64,000 bases of DNA from contig NZ_CP084270.1 in NCBI RefSeq assembly GCF_022879595.1, positions 138,007 through 202,006 on the forward strand, read 5' to 3'. The stretch is from Caballeronia sp. Lep1P3. GTDB lineage: Bacteria; Pseudomonadota; Gammaproteobacteria; Burkholderiales; Burkholderiaceae. The notes beneath the pieces are model-generated. The model was not told the origin of the DNA. It ran no database searches and saw only the letters and a program-made list of their open reading frames with translations. The position numbers and the translations under genes were made by a program. Every line of letters begins with the position of its first letter. Position 1 is the stretch's first letter. Shown here one piece after another: positions 33,651 through 44,528 of this stretch.

Positions 33651-35818
33651 TTCCCAAAGTCGTGCCCAACCGCCGGGACGGCAAATCGTCGTTCCGTCAG
33701 CTGGCCGCCTATGTCACGCACGGCATCACCCAGTCCGGCGAGCCGCCGGAGAAGTACAGCTGGTCGACCCTCACGCAGTACATCACGAAAGAAAGCGTGC
33801 TGGACGCGCTGGGGGAGCAGGTCGAAAAAACGATTGGTGTCGAGATCAGCAATGTGTCGTCGCTCGCGAACGCGCCAGCGGAAATGTACGCCGTCGCGCA
33901 GCAGGCCCCGCGGGTAAAAGAACCGGTCTATCACTACATCCTGTCGTGGCCGGAACACGAGCGGCCGGCGACGCAGGACATTTTCGCCGCGGCCCGGCAC
34001 ACGCTCGCGGCGCTCGGTATGCAGGATCACCAGTACATCATCGCGATTCACGCCAACACCGACAATTTGCACGCGCACATCGAGGTCAATCGGATTCACC
34101 CCAAGACCTTTCGGGCCTTCGACCCCTATTACGATTACCTGACGCTGCATCGTGCCGCGCGCGAAGTCGAGATCCAGTACGGCTGGCATCACGATAACGG
34201 CGCGTTCAATGTGGAAGTTATTGCCGGCCAGAAGCACATCGTGCGCAACCTCGACTATCGCGATCCGGACCTGGCGCCCAGCCGTGCCGGTGCGCAACGC
34301 GCCGAGGTCTGGTCCGGTGAACAGTCGCTGGAGACGTGGTGCAAAGGCGAGCCGGCCGCAGACCTCAAGCGCGTGCTGAAAGACGAGGAAACCATAAGCT
34401 GGCAAGACGTGCATCGTGCGCTTACGCTACACGGGTTGGAGTTGCGCGACGCGGGTGGAGGAGGGCTGAGGGTCGCGGATGTGAGCGAGGCCGCTCTTGC
34501 CAAGCAGGGCAAGCCGCTGGCGGTCAGCGCGTCCGCGGCGTTTCGCTTTCTCCGGCGAACCGAACTGGAAACGCGTTTCGGACCCTTCGAGGCGCCCAAC
34601 GCTGAGACGGTCATTGCACCCCGGCGGACCTATCGGCGCGACCCGGATAAACGCCTTGAGTCGCGGGTGGAACGCCGGGCGTTGCGCGATGCGCTGCATG
34701 CCCGCTTCAAGACCGAGGAAAAAGCCGCCCGCGAGTGGCAGGCAGAAGCGCGCCGGCAACTGGCGCCTTTTGTCGCCGAGGATCGCGAGCGACATCTGGC
34801 GCTCCTTGAGCGTCAGAAGCAATTGCGAGCCGCGATCCGTCGCGAGCCGTTGCTCAGCCCGGGTCAAAAGCAGCAGGCGTACATGGTTGCGAAAGTCTCG
34901 ATGGCGCGCCGGCGCGCGCAACTGGTCGAGCAGATCCGCCGAGAGCGCGACGAGCGGCGCGCGCTGCTGCCGCCCATTCCGACCTGGCGGGAGTGGGTCG
35001 AGCAGCAGGCGCAGCTCGGTGACGAGGCAGCAATCAGCGCACTTCGGGGGATGGTCTATCAGGACGGCCGGAATCACAAGAAGAAGCTCGCCCGCGATGA
35101 AATCGATGCGCAGGTCCATGCAATCGGTCCAGCGCAGCCGCAACGCAGCGATCCTCAGTTGCGACACCTCGAGAATCTTGTCTGGTGGATCGCAAAAAAC
35201 GGCCGGGTCACGTACCGGTTCCCGAGCGGCGAGGAAGCTTTTCGAGACGAGGGTGAGCGCGTTACCTACAGAAGGGCGGACGTGTCTGACGAAGCGTTGA
35301 GCTTGAGCCTGCGTTACAGCGCCGAGAAGTGGCCCGACGGCATTCGGGTCTACGGGGGCGATTTCGCGTTTAAGGCGCGGGTCGTACGCATGGCGGTCGA
35401 GCACGGCATCGCTGTTCGCAATATCGAATTGCGCGAGCTGGAGCGTCAGTTTCAGGCCGAGAGAGAGGCGATCCGCTCGGCGAAGAGTAAAGTACAACCG
35501 GCCCAACCCACGACCCTGACGCCGTCACTTGGTGCAGAAGCAAGCGATTCGGAGATCAAGCAGGCGATCCTTCAACAGCATCCGAACGCGACCATTTCGC
35601 ACGCGAGCACGCACAACAAGCGTTATACCGGCCATATTCTTTGGGAGGACGCTCACTTCGTCGCACAGTCGGTCCGAGAGCACGAGTATGTGCTGCATGA
35701 GCGCAGCCTACTGGATGGTCAACCGATGAAGGATCAGCGGGTCATCATTCACTATCGCAGCGGCAGGGCGCTCGTCCAAGCCGCGAAGAGCCGCGACACC
35801 GGTCGAGACGATCGCTAG
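33647..35818 (+). CDS. MOBP-type relaxase with LPD7-like and KfrB-like domains
   Basis: A protein of about 723 residues starting MIPKVVPNRRDGKSSFRQLAAYVT. The likely catalytic tyrosine is Y22, and the metal site of motif III is HANTDNLHAHIEVNR (H135, H142, H144). Central parts are basic and helical (RAAREWQAEARRQLAPFVAEDRERH). A segment near residue 520-620 (GRVTYRFPSGEEAFRDEGERVTYRRADVSDEALSLSL..YGGDFAFKARVV) resembles an LPD7 domain, and the C-terminus (RYTGHILWEDAHFVAQSVREHEYVLHERSLL..VIIHYRSGR) a KfrB domain. It nicks oriT and pilots the DNA during conjugation. Confidence 0.92.
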   Translation: MIPKVVPNRRDGKSSFRQLAAYVTHGITQSGEPPEKYSWSTLTQYITKESVLDALGEQVEKTIGVEISNVSSLANAPAEMYAVAQQAPRVKEPVYHYILSWPEHERPATQDIFAAARHTLAALGMQDHQYIIAIHANTDNLHAHIEVNRIHPKTFRAFDPYYDYLTLHRAAREVEIQYGWHHDNGAFNVEVIAGQKHIVRNLDYRDPDLAPSRAGAQRAEVWSGEQSLETWCKGEPAADLKRVLKDEETISWQDVHRALTLHGLELRDAGGGGLRVADVSEAALAKQGKPLAVSASAAFRFLRRTELETRFGPFEAPNAETVIAPRRTYRRDPDKRLESRVERRALRDALHARFKTEEKAAREWQAEARRQLAPFVAEDRERHLALLERQKQLRAAIRREPLLSPGQKQQAYMVAKVSMARRRAQLVEQIRRERDERRALLPPIPTWREWVEQQAQLGDEAAISALRGMVYQDGRNHKKKLARDEIDAQVHAIGPAQPQRSDPQLRHLENLVWWIAKNGRVTYRFPSGEEAFRDEGERVTYRRADVSDEALSLSLRYSAEKWPDGIRVYGGDFAFKARVVRMAVEHGIAVRNIELRELERQFQAEREAIRSAKSKVQPAQPTTLTPSLGAEASDSEIKQAILQQHPNATISHASTHNKRYTGHILWEDAHFVAQSVREHEYVLHERSLLDGQPMKDQRVIIHYRSGRALVQAAKSRDTGRDDR

Positions 35819-35830
35819 GAGCGTCGACGC

Positions 35831-36340
35831 ATGCTACTTTTTTTAGATACGGAATATACCGGGGAAGGGCAGGCGGATCCGGGGCTGATCAGCCTGGGAC
35901 TCGTTGCTGAAGATGGGCAACGCGAGTTCTACGTCGAGCTGGCCGACACCTGGCGGCCTGAAGACTGCAACGGGTTTGTCCTCCGCGAGGTGTTGCCGAG
36001 GCTGGACGGGTCACCACTGCCGATCACGCAGGCGCGCTTCCAACTCCGTGCCTGGTTCGCTTCGGCGCCGCGGTATGTCCAAGCGGCGTGCGATTCGCCA
36101 ACTGATTTTCGCTTCCTTCTGCAACTGATCGGCGAACCCCGTCCCGAAAATCTGGATGGGCGGTATTTCGACCTGCGCCCGCTCATCGATACGACGGTCT
36201 ACGACCGTGCGGTGTCGAGTTTTTATCAAACCAACGATGAGCGCATCCATCACGCACTGGTTGACGCGCGCGCCTATCGTCGAGGCTGGCTCGCGTGGAT
36301 GGACTTACGAAAGTCCGGAGCACGCAGTTCAAAAGCCTGA
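35831..36340 (+). CDS. DEDD-type 3'-5' exoribonuclease (RNase AS-like)
   Basis: A 169-residue protein. The DEDD motif DTEYTGEG is near residue 6, further acidic residues follow, and HHALVDARAYRRGW near 140 holds the conserved His and Asp, as in the Rv2179c/RNase AS group. AGGAG lies nine bases before the ATG, and the gene starts 12 bp after the relaxase, so it is probably cotranscribed with it. The substrate is unknown. Confidence 0.8.
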   Translation: MLLFLDTEYTGEGQADPGLISLGLVAEDGQREFYVELADTWRPEDCNGFVLREVLPRLDGSPLPITQARFQLRAWFASAPRYVQAACDSPTDFRFLLQLIGEPRPENLDGRYFDLRPLIDTTVYDRAVSSFYQTNDERIHHALVDARAYRRGWLAWMDLRKSGARSSKA

Positions 36341-36415
36341 GAAAAAGGTAACGCTTCGCTTGCCGCAAGGACGCAACTAATGGTCCCCCTTGACAACGCC
36401 TTGCGAAATGATGGT

Positions 36416-36461
36416 GTTGACATGGTTGACAACAGCGGCGCGCGTTGTCATCATTGTCAAC
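36416..36461. promoter_or_regulatory. Operator-like dyad upstream of TumE
   Basis: GTTGACATGGTTGACAAC (36416-36433) and GTTGTCATCATTGTCAAC (36444-36461) form a large imperfect inverted repeat that contains several TTGACA/TGTCAA units. It ends immediately before the ATG of tumE, leaving no room for an ordinary ribosome-binding site; a leaderless transcript is possible. Likely binding site of the TumA antitoxin. Confidence 0.55.
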
Positions 36462-36749
36462 ATGAATGCAATCCGCCTCTTGAAACGCCGTGTCCCGGTC
36501 GATGAGCAGTCCTTTGCGGCCTTACTTGTCTGGAAGGTTCCGCAACCGGTCGAGGGCAGCGCACACTTCTACAAATATAGTGCCGCGTACATCGAGAGGA
36601 ACGTATGCGTTCTTCGTTACGACAACGAACGCGGGAAGGGCGACCATAAGCATGTCGGTGAAGTCGAGACGCCCTATGCATTCACGACGCCGGAACAGCT
36701 TATGGCTGATTTCTGGTCAGACGTAGACCAATGGAGGGCAGCACAATGA
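36462..36749 (+). CDS. tumE: TumE-family toxin
   Basis: A 95-residue protein, starting MNAIRLLKRR. It contains YKYSAAYIERNVCVLRYDNERGKGDHKHVG and ADFWSDVDQ, the hallmarks of the DUF6516/TumE family. TumE proteins are toxins of type II systems with an HTH antitoxin encoded directly downstream. The start was chosen because the upstream extension lies in the operator dyad. Confidence 0.88.
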   Translation: MNAIRLLKRRVPVDEQSFAALLVWKVPQPVEGSAHFYKYSAAYIERNVCVLRYDNERGKGDHKHVGEVETPYAFTTPEQLMADFWSDVDQWRAAQ

Positions 36750-37093
36750 CCACGGTAACGCTCGGGATGGCCTCCCGCGACGACATCACCCGAAGTTTCG
36801 CAGCCGCAATGCGTGGCGAAGAACAGGGCGAATTCATCAGCTTCGCTACGCCCGAACTGTTGCTCAGGACTCTGACTCAGCTGCGCTGGGACATCCTCAA
36901 GAAGATGACAGGCGCGGGCGCAATGTCGATTCGAGAACTTGCCCGGCGCGTCGATCGCGATGTCCGCCGCGTGCATGATGACGTTCTCGCGCTAATCAAT
37001 GTTGGCGTCCTGGAACGTTCGGACAACGGCGACATCATTTTTCCCTACGATGCTATCCACGTTGATTTCACGTTACAGGCCGAGGCGGCTTGA
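36746..37093 (+). CDS. tumA: TumA-family antitoxin (HVO_A0114-type HTH)
   Basis: A 115-residue protein whose ATG overlaps the tumE stop (ATGA). The winged helix domain reads LRTLTQLRWDILKKMTGAGAMSIRELARRVDRDVRRVHDDVLALINVGVLERSDNGDIIFPYDAIHVDF. The protein binds DNA and the TumE toxin. Toxin before antitoxin is normal in this system. It probably stabilizes the plasmid. Confidence 0.88.
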   Translation: MTTVTLGMASRDDITRSFAAAMRGEEQGEFISFATPELLLRTLTQLRWDILKKMTGAGAMSIRELARRVDRDVRRVHDDVLALINVGVLERSDNGDIIFPYDAIHVDFTLQAEAA

Positions 37094-37220
37094 ATGGTGT
37101 TAGACGTGGATGCGCTTCACCGAGATTAACCCCGTGATGATCTCGGAAGAGGCGTGGGCGCATCGGACAGCTACTCCAGTCCTTTCCTCCAAGCGCCATC
37201 GCTTGTGATGGCGTGCGAGT

Positions 37221-37481
37221 TCACCCCTTGCCCACCGGCGGCGCATCGCCTTCATCCGAGTGCGGCAGCAACCCAAGCTGACGCGCCGTCGCGTTGGGCA
37301 ACCGTAGCAGCACCGTGCCGGCCTTGGCCCCCCAAACACTGTCAATCATCACGACGTCGGCTTGCACGCCTTCGAGTTCGAGGTAGACCACATCATCCTT
37401 CTCGAACGCCTCTTCGTAGAGATGCCAGGATGGCTCCGTCGCCTCACCGTGGTGATACCTGATAGATGTCTTGGTGCTCAT
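37221..37481 (-). CDS. Small hypothetical protein
   Basis: An 86-residue protein, MSTKTSIRYHHGEATEPSWHLYEEAFEKDDVVYLELEGVQADVVMIDSVWGAKAGTVLLRLPNATARQLGLL. It looks like a compact conserved protein with a beta-rich centre. No signal peptide. No domain recognised. The longer frame reaching 37640 continues into IS5 flank and is not credible. Confidence 0.65.
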   Translation of the reverse strand: MSTKTSIRYHHGEATEPSWHLYEEAFEKDDVVYLELEGVQADVVMIDSVWGAKAGTVLLRLPNATARQLGLLPHSDEGDAPPVGKG

Positions 37482-37647
37482 GGGGCAGCTTAACAGGTTG
37501 CTGAAATACAGGTGCTTACGACGCAGCTTTGGTCTGTCGCCGCGGCCTTTGCCGCGATTTTTCGCAGTGTGCAATTTCAACGCGAATTCACCGTCTTTTT
37601 CGACGGTTTGAGGCCGATTGTTGGCCTCGTGACTACTCATTGCGCCA

Positions 37648-38745
37648 CTATGGGCGGACTTGTCCCAGTGACCGCATGCGCACGAGGTTATAGGCGGCCA
37701 TGTTCAACACGAACATCTGGTCAACCTTCTCCAAACTACGCACCATCACTTGGCGCATGCGCCCCACGGTCTTGGCCCACCCGAAGCCTTGTTCGATCAA
37801 CTTGCGCTTTCGCTGCGAAATGGAATAGCCCAGGCTTGATGCAATCGCGTCGGCCACCGCTGAACGCCGCCCAGAAGTGTTTTGCGCAACGTGCGGGGTG
37901 ACCTTCATTTGCTGGCAGGCTTCAATGAATTCCTGTGCGTCGTAACCCTTGTCTGCACCCAGCGTGATTTCTGCGTTCGCATCTTCTGCCGCTTGCCGCG
38001 CATCGTTGATCATGATCTTGGCCGCTTCACGCTCGGCATGCCCATCAGCGTGTGTCACGCGAGCGTTGACCACCAGGCCGTGCCGATTATCGGTCAGCGT
38101 ATGGCCCATGTACCGCAATTGGCTGGCCGTTTTGCCTTTGCGATAGAGCCGCGCATCAGGATCAGTCTTGGACTGATGCGTCTCGTTGCTGCGCTTGCTG
38201 CCTTTGAAGTCGCCCGCGCTGCCGTCATCGTTGTCCTGATCGTCACGGTCCTTGCGCACGAAGCTCTTGTGGCCCGCCCACGCCTGAATCAAGGTGCCGT
38301 CCACGCTGAAGTGCTCACCTGAGAGCAGGTCCTTCTTCTCGGCAATGGCCACCACTTCGTTGAAGAATTTGATGACCGCGTCGTGCTTGATCAACCGCTC
38401 GCGGTTCTTCGTGAACACGGTGGGCACCCACACCACATCATCCATTGCCAAGCCGACGAACCAGCGAAACAGGAGGTTGTATTGCACCTGCTCCATCAAT
38501 TGTCGCTCCGAGCGGACACTGTAGAGGATCTGAATCAGCATTGCCCGCAGCAGCTTCTCCGGCGCGATGCTCGGCCGTCCACCTTTTATGTCGACCTCGT
38601 ACATCTCGGAGAACAGCCGATCCATCTTGGCGAGCGCTTCGTTCGCCATGACGCGAATCGAGCGCAGCGGATGCGACGCCGGAACGAAGTCGTCGAGCTT
38701 GCGAAAGGAAAACAAACTCTCAGTGAACGTGTCGGCGCCGCGCAT
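37648..38745 (-). CDS. IS5-family transposase
   Basis: A 365-residue DDE transposase with an N-terminal DUF772-like domain (FVPASHPLRSIRVMANEALAKMDRLFSEMYE, FRWFVGLAMDDVVWVPTVF). Catalytic region: HFSVDGTLIQAW (D), TLGADKGYDA (D) and EQGFGWAK (E). The frame is intact. Terminal repeats of the element were not identified with confidence; the left flank may extend to about 37500. Confidence 0.9.
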   Translation of the reverse strand: MRGADTFTESLFSFRKLDDFVPASHPLRSIRVMANEALAKMDRLFSEMYEVDIKGGRPSIAPEKLLRAMLIQILYSVRSERQLMEQVQYNLLFRWFVGLAMDDVVWVPTVFTKNRERLIKHDAVIKFFNEVVAIAEKKDLLSGEHFSVDGTLIQAWAGHKSFVRKDRDDQDNDDGSAGDFKGSKRSNETHQSKTDPDARLYRKGKTASQLRYMGHTLTDNRHGLVVNARVTHADGHAEREAAKIMINDARQAAEDANAEITLGADKGYDAQEFIEACQQMKVTPHVAQNTSGRRSAVADAIASSLGYSISQRKRKLIEQGFGWAKTVGRMRQVMVRSLEKVDQMFVLNMAAYNLVRMRSLGQVRP

Positions 38746-39204
38746 GATCTCCGGGGGGGCAAGTTAGGTCCTTCTATCAACGCTTCAGGCACATCCCGCG
38801 ATGACCTCTGCGATCAGTATTTCAGCGGCCTGTTAAGGATCGATGGACACAGCAGCCAGTTTATCGTTGACCAGACTGTCGTCCCACCAGTCCAACAACA
38901 TATCAGCGAAGAGACGGCAGTTGCCTCAGCAAAAGCTCGGCCCTTGGCTCGGAAAGGCTGTGCGCCATTCGAAGTCAGAAGGCGTGAGGCACGACGACGT
39001 TGCGGAGTGAACGTCAGGTGGCTCAGTGCGGCCAGGACGAGTCGTTCACGCCGTTCGAAGTTCGGCCGCTCAATCGTCTGCACCTCACCGCGAAGCCGCC
39101 CTTTGTTCGATCAGTTCCGGCTGTCGATATTATATCGTGCACTCCCACGCGAGGCTTTCGCACGTGAACCGATCTTCCATTTTCTGGCGTCAGGGCGTGT
39201 ATTC
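38746..39204. other. Region between IS5 and IS6b without a recognisable gene
   Basis: Several frames exist but none shows a motif or start signal. No repeat seen apart from the element ends. Confidence 0.4.
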
Positions 39205-39258
39205 GGCTCTGTCAACTTGTCGAGACTGAGTCGGAAAGACGGCAAGAAAAAGCGTCCC

Positions 39259-40054
39259 TCAGAAGGCGCTGGACGGATTTCGGGTGACCCCGGTGAACTC
39301 GCGCCAGGCAACAAATCGCCCTTCGAGTTGTTTCCGATAGAGTGAAGCGCGCAGCAGATGCCGCTTGAGCGCGAAGTGTTGCCTGATCGGCCCGAAGCAC
39401 GAGAGAAATTTCTGTGTGCGTTTCGGGTTGCGAAAGCCGCGCATACGCCGTTCGCGTTCGCGGGTCGGTTGTATGTGTGCGTTTCGGGTTGCGAAAGCCG
39501 CGCATACGCCGTTCGCGTTCGCGGGTCGGTTGGTGGCTGTTCTCCGCGCGGTTGTTCAGTCGGGCGGCCGCTTTGACGAACACGTGCTTCACGTTCGCAA
39601 GTTCGGGGATCTCCGCCTTTGCCGCCGGATAGCTGCGCAACTGATCGGTGACGATCTTGCGCGGTACCGGGCTCGAGCGCAGCACACGCTCGAAGAAGCG
39701 TTTGGCCGCGGCTTTGTCGCGCCGCTTTTGTAGCAAGATGTCGAGTTCCGCGCCGTGCTGGTCGACCGCGCGCCACAGCAGGTGCGGTTCGCCACGCAGC
39801 GTGACGAACATCTCGTCGAGGTGCCAGGTGCTACCCGGCTTGCGTCGCGCGGCTTTCACCCGGTGAGCGAAGCCGTTGCCAAACTTATCGCACCAGCATC
39901 GGATTGTCTCGTATGTCACGGTCACGCCGCGCTCGAAGAGCAGTTCCTCGATGTCGCGCAAGCTCAACTGAAAGCGGAAATACCAACGCACAGCGCAACT
40001 GATGACCTCGGCCGGGAAACGGTGACCGTGATAGAGCGATTTCGATTTCTTCAT
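39259..40054 (-). pseudogene. IS6b transposase copy 1, frameshifted by tandem duplication
   Basis: Up to codon 200 the gene is the same as the intact copy at 56421: HLDEMFVTLRGEPHLLWRAVDQHG (D), IVTDQLRSYPAA (D), RAENSHQPTRERERRMRGF (E). A 58-bp repeat at 39414-39471 and 39475-39532, separated by TAT, adds 61 bp and shifts the frame after the catalytic core, so a product with an altered C-terminus would result. Confidence 0.88.
39414..39532. repeat. 58-bp tandem duplication in IS6b copy 1
   Basis: Two identical 58-bp copies (39414-39471 and 39475-39532) with a 3-bp TAT between them. Copy 2 of the element has a single unit. It is a local slippage or recombination event, not part of the normal element. 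Confidence 0.9.
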
Positions 40055-40262
40055 CGCATCATCTTACGTGACCGACCCAACAACCTGACAACGCCGTAGC
40101 GACCAGTCAATGAGGATAGCTGTGTAATGGCGACGCCGCGGTTATTCTGGCTGCGCGACAATCAGGATGAGAATGTGGTGGCGTGGAGGGTGATGACGGG
40201 GTTGATTGACGCGGGCTCGCTTTGCCTGCGAGCCGCGCGTCAATCAGGATGAGATTAGCGGG

Positions 40263-41114
40263 TTATTCGGTGAGATCGATGCCGTGCTGATGCTCTTGTG
40301 TAGCTGGCACGCCGACGTTCTTTGGTGTCGCTCGACTGGCCGGGCGCCCCGGTCCGTGCTGCTTGCGCTGCAGGGCAGTACGGCGACGGTAGCTTTCGAC
40401 GTTCAACTCAAAGATGGTCGAGTGGTGGACCAAACGGTCGACGGCGGCCACTGTCATGGCTCGGTCGGGGAAGACCTTGTCCCATTCGCCAAACGGCTGG
40501 TTGGCTGTTATGCAAAGGGAACGTCGCTCATACCTGGCGCTGATGAGTTCGAACAGCACCGACGTCTCTGCCTGATCTTTGCTGACATAGGCGAAATCGT
40601 CCAGGATGACCAGGTCGAAGCGATCCAGCCGGTTGATGGCGGACTCCAGCGCGAGCTCGCGGCGAGCCACCTGCAACCGTTGCACGAGGTCGGTAGTGCG
40701 AGCGAAGAAGACCTTCCAGCCCTTCTCCAGCAGGCTTAGTCCGATCGCCGACGACAAATGCGATTTGCCCCCTCCGCTCGGCCCTAGAAGAATCAGGTTG
40801 GTGCCGTTACGCAACCAGCCGTCGCCCGCGCAAAGCGCCGAGACGTGCGCGCGCGACACCATCGGCACTGCGTCGAAATCGAAGTTCTCCAGTGTCTTGC
40901 CCGGTAGCAGTTTCGCGTCCCTGAGGTGACGTTCGACTCGGCGTCGATCGCGCTCGGCGATCTCGTGTTCGGCCAGGGCCATCAGCAGGCGTGCCGCTGG
41001 CCAGCCTTCCGTATCGGAGCGCTCGGCAAAGCTAGACCAGATCTGCTTGATGGCAGGCAGCCGCAAATCGTTGAGCAGCAACGACAGGCGTGTGGCGTCG
41101 ATGTCGAGGCTCAT
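40263..41114 (-). CDS. istB: IstB of IS21b
   Basis: A 283-residue AAA+ ATPase with Walker A GPSGGGKSHL and Walker B LVILDDF. The core resembles the IS21a IstB; the C-terminal tail (ALQRKQHGPGRPASRATPKNVG...) is longer. It overlaps the istA stop (ATGA at 41111-41114). The partner istA is split by IS3c. Confidence 0.93.
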   Translation of the reverse strand: MSLDIDATRLSLLLNDLRLPAIKQIWSSFAERSDTEGWPAARLLMALAEHEIAERDRRRVERHLRDAKLLPGKTLENFDFDAVPMVSRAHVSALCAGDGWLRNGTNLILLGPSGGGKSHLSSAIGLSLLEKGWKVFFARTTDLVQRLQVARRELALESAINRLDRFDLVILDDFAYVSKDQAETSVLFELISARYERRSLCITANQPFGEWDKVFPDRAMTVAAVDRLVHHSTIFELNVESYRRRTALQRKQHGPGRPASRATPKNVGVPATQEHQHGIDLTE

Positions 41115-41373
41115 GCCGTCACCTCCGTTGCCATATCAAGTAGGGCTTCGTAGTCGCTCAGCGGTGCCAGTTTGACGTTCACCTCCGGCATGCTGTTCGC
41201 GCGCTTCGCTTCGAAACGAGAACACAATGCGTCCAGGTCGGGTAACTGTCCATCGTCCAAGCACTGCTGCAGCGCCTGAGCCAGTTGCGCTTCGCAGTTG
41301 TGCTCATGGGCGAGGCCGAGTGAGATTGACCCGCCAAAACGGACACCTATCCTTTGGAAAAGGGGGTGCCAAA

Positions 41374-41688
41374 ATGGGCAAGCATCGAGCACCGTACCCG
41401 GCGGAGTTCCGGGCTCACATAGTCGAGCTGGTGAAGGCGGGGCGAACACCCGAGGAGCTTGCGCGAGAGTTCGAGCCTAGTGTGCAGACGATAATCAACT
41501 GGGTGGCGCAGGCGGATATTGACGCCGGCGTGCGTCAGGAGGGGTTGACCACGGCTGAGCGCCAAGAGCTCTCCCGTTTGCGCCGCGAGAATCGGCAATT
41601 AAAGACGGAGCGCGACATTCTCTCTCACGCCGCAGCCTGGTTCGCCCGCGAGACAGGAGCCGTGTCCTCGAAGGATACGGATTCATGA
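41374..41688 (+). CDS. IS3c OrfA
   Basis: A 104-residue protein with an HTH (YPAEFRAHIVELVKAGRTPEELAREFEPSVQTIINWVAQ) and a coiled coil (LSRLRRENRQLKTERDILSHAAAW). The ATG at 41374 is preceded by AGGGGG. Overlaps orfB by four bases (ATGA). Confidence 0.92.
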   Translation: MGKHRAPYPAEFRAHIVELVKAGRTPEELAREFEPSVQTIINWVAQADIDAGVRQEGLTTAERQELSRLRRENRQLKTERDILSHAAAWFARETGAVSSKDTDS

Positions 41689-42656
41689 GAGCAAACCAGG
41701 CCCGTTGGCCCATTGCTACGATGGCGCGGCTGCTGGGAGTCTCGACCAGCGGTTACTACGCGTGGCTGGTGCGGGAGCCATCAAGGCGGTCACGTAGCGA
41801 TGCTCAGCTACTGACGCGCATTCGTACGCTGTATGCGAGTTCGCGAGGTACGTATGGGGCGCCGCGCATCCATGCGCAACTTGCGCGCGAGGGAGTGCAC
41901 GTGGGACGCAAGCGAGTCGCGCGCCTGATGCGCATCGCGGACCTACGGGGAGCAAGCCGACGGCGCTGGCCCCGTACAACGCGCCAGCGTGCGGGGGCAC
42001 GGCGTGCGCCGGACCTCGTGCGCCGGCACTTCAATGCTGAAGGGCCCAACATACTGTGGGTCGCAGATGCCACCTACATTCCGACGACAGAAGGCTTTCT
42101 CTATCTGGCCGTGGTGCTTGATGTCTTCAGCCGGCGCATCGTCGGCTGGGCAATGTCGAACCACTTGTACACCGAACTGATGTTGCGCGCGCTCGACATG
42201 GCCCTCCAGCAGCGACGTCATGAGGGTGTGATTTTGCATTCCGACCAGGGGGCCCAATACACATCCATTGCCTTTGGAAAACGCTGCCGCGAAGCCGGCG
42301 TGCAACCGTCGATGGGTACAGCCGGCGACGCGTACGACAATGCGATGTGCGAATCCTTCTTTGGGACGCTTGAAGCAGAGCTCCTGGCGCGCGAACACTT
42401 CGCGACCCATGAACAAGCACGGAGGCGCATCTTCTCCTTCTTGGAAGGCTGGTACAACGTACGCCGCCTGCATAGCAGCATCGGCTATTGTTCACCGCTC
42501 GAATTCGAAAACCTGAGCGCGAAGACAAAAACCGCATCACCCTGCGAGTTGCCCACCGACGGGCAGCGTCGCGGTCGTGAGAAGCGACCCGCTGCCCATC
42601 CGTGGACAACCCGCAACTCAACGCTTAACGGAGGCCGGGCCACGACAAATCTTTAA
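41685..42656 (+). CDS. IS3c OrfB (DDE transposase)
   Basis: A 323-residue IS3-type transposase: an HTH_21-like N-terminal part (LYASSRGTYGAPRIHAQLAREGVHVGRKRVARLMR), then D (WVADATYIP), D (ILHSDQGAQYTS) and E (MCESFFGTLEAE). The frame is intact, so this element may be active. Confidence 0.93.
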   Translation: MRANQARWPIATMARLLGVSTSGYYAWLVREPSRRSRSDAQLLTRIRTLYASSRGTYGAPRIHAQLAREGVHVGRKRVARLMRIADLRGASRRRWPRTTRQRAGARRAPDLVRRHFNAEGPNILWVADATYIPTTEGFLYLAVVLDVFSRRIVGWAMSNHLYTELMLRALDMALQQRRHEGVILHSDQGAQYTSIAFGKRCREAGVQPSMGTAGDAYDNAMCESFFGTLEAELLAREHFATHEQARRRIFSFLEGWYNVRRLHSSIGYCSPLEFENLSAKTKTASPCELPTDGQRRGREKRPAAHPWTTRNSTLNGGRATTNL

Positions 42657-42690
42657 CTGCAAATCTGTCCGTCGGAGCGGGTCAATCTCA

Positions 42691-44013
<1,323 letters not shown>

Positions 44014-44192
44014 CTACACGAAAGAGCTGTTCATACCCGATTTACCGCGACCACCGATAAAGCGCCCCGGCAGCGGGGCGGACTCCTCGGCGCGGCGTTG
44101 CGGCAGCGGTTCCAGGCTACGCCCTTCACCGCTGCCGCAACGCCAGTACTCTCATCCTGATTGACGCGCTGCTCTCATGTTGTTTGACGCGC

Positions 44193-44528
44193 GGCACGGC
44201 AGGTACGCGCGTTTGGCTCGTGGCCGGCGTGACAGATATGCGCTGCGGCTTCCAGGGGCTGGCCGCGAAAGTGCAGACGGCGCTCGAAGAGAATCCGCTG
44301 GGCGGCAACGTATTTATCTTCCGCGGCCGCCGCGGCGATCTCGTGAAGCTGCTTTGGGCGACCGACGATGGGCTCTGGCTGCTCGCAAAACGATTGGAGC
44401 GAGGCCGGTTTATCTGGCCCCAGGCCGACGGTGGAAAAATCCATCTGTCGAGCGCACAGCTGTCGATGCTCCTCGAAGGCATCGACTGGCGACACCCGCA
44501 ACGCACCGCTGCTCTGTCGATGTTGTAA
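44193..44528 (+). pseudogene. tnpB: IS66b tnpB, 5' truncated
   Basis: The frame from GTRVWLVAGVTDMRCGFQGLAAKVQTALEENPLGGNVFIFRGRRGDLVKLLWATDDGL to DWRHPQRTAALSML covers nearly all of a normal TnpB. The native start is missing because IS21b ends here; a TTG in the joint (44184) could start a shortened form. Confidence 0.8.

Larger units (their letters stand above)
39205..40095 (-). mobile_element. IS6b copy 1 (IS6 family), 891 bp
   Basis: Ends read GGCTCTGTCAACTTG (left) and the inverse of GGCGTTGTCAGGTTG (right). Copy 2 lies at 53775-57209. A 61-bp net duplication makes it longer than the 830 bp expected and breaks the gene. Confidence 0.87.
41321..42690 (+). mobile_element. IS3c (IS3 family), 1370 bp
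   Basis: Inverted repeats: left TGAGATTGACCCGC, right (reverse complement) TGAGATTGACCCGC. The target duplication GAG is present at 41318-41320 and 42691-42693. Intact orfA and orfB. The element lies opposite to the host istA. Confidence 0.93.
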
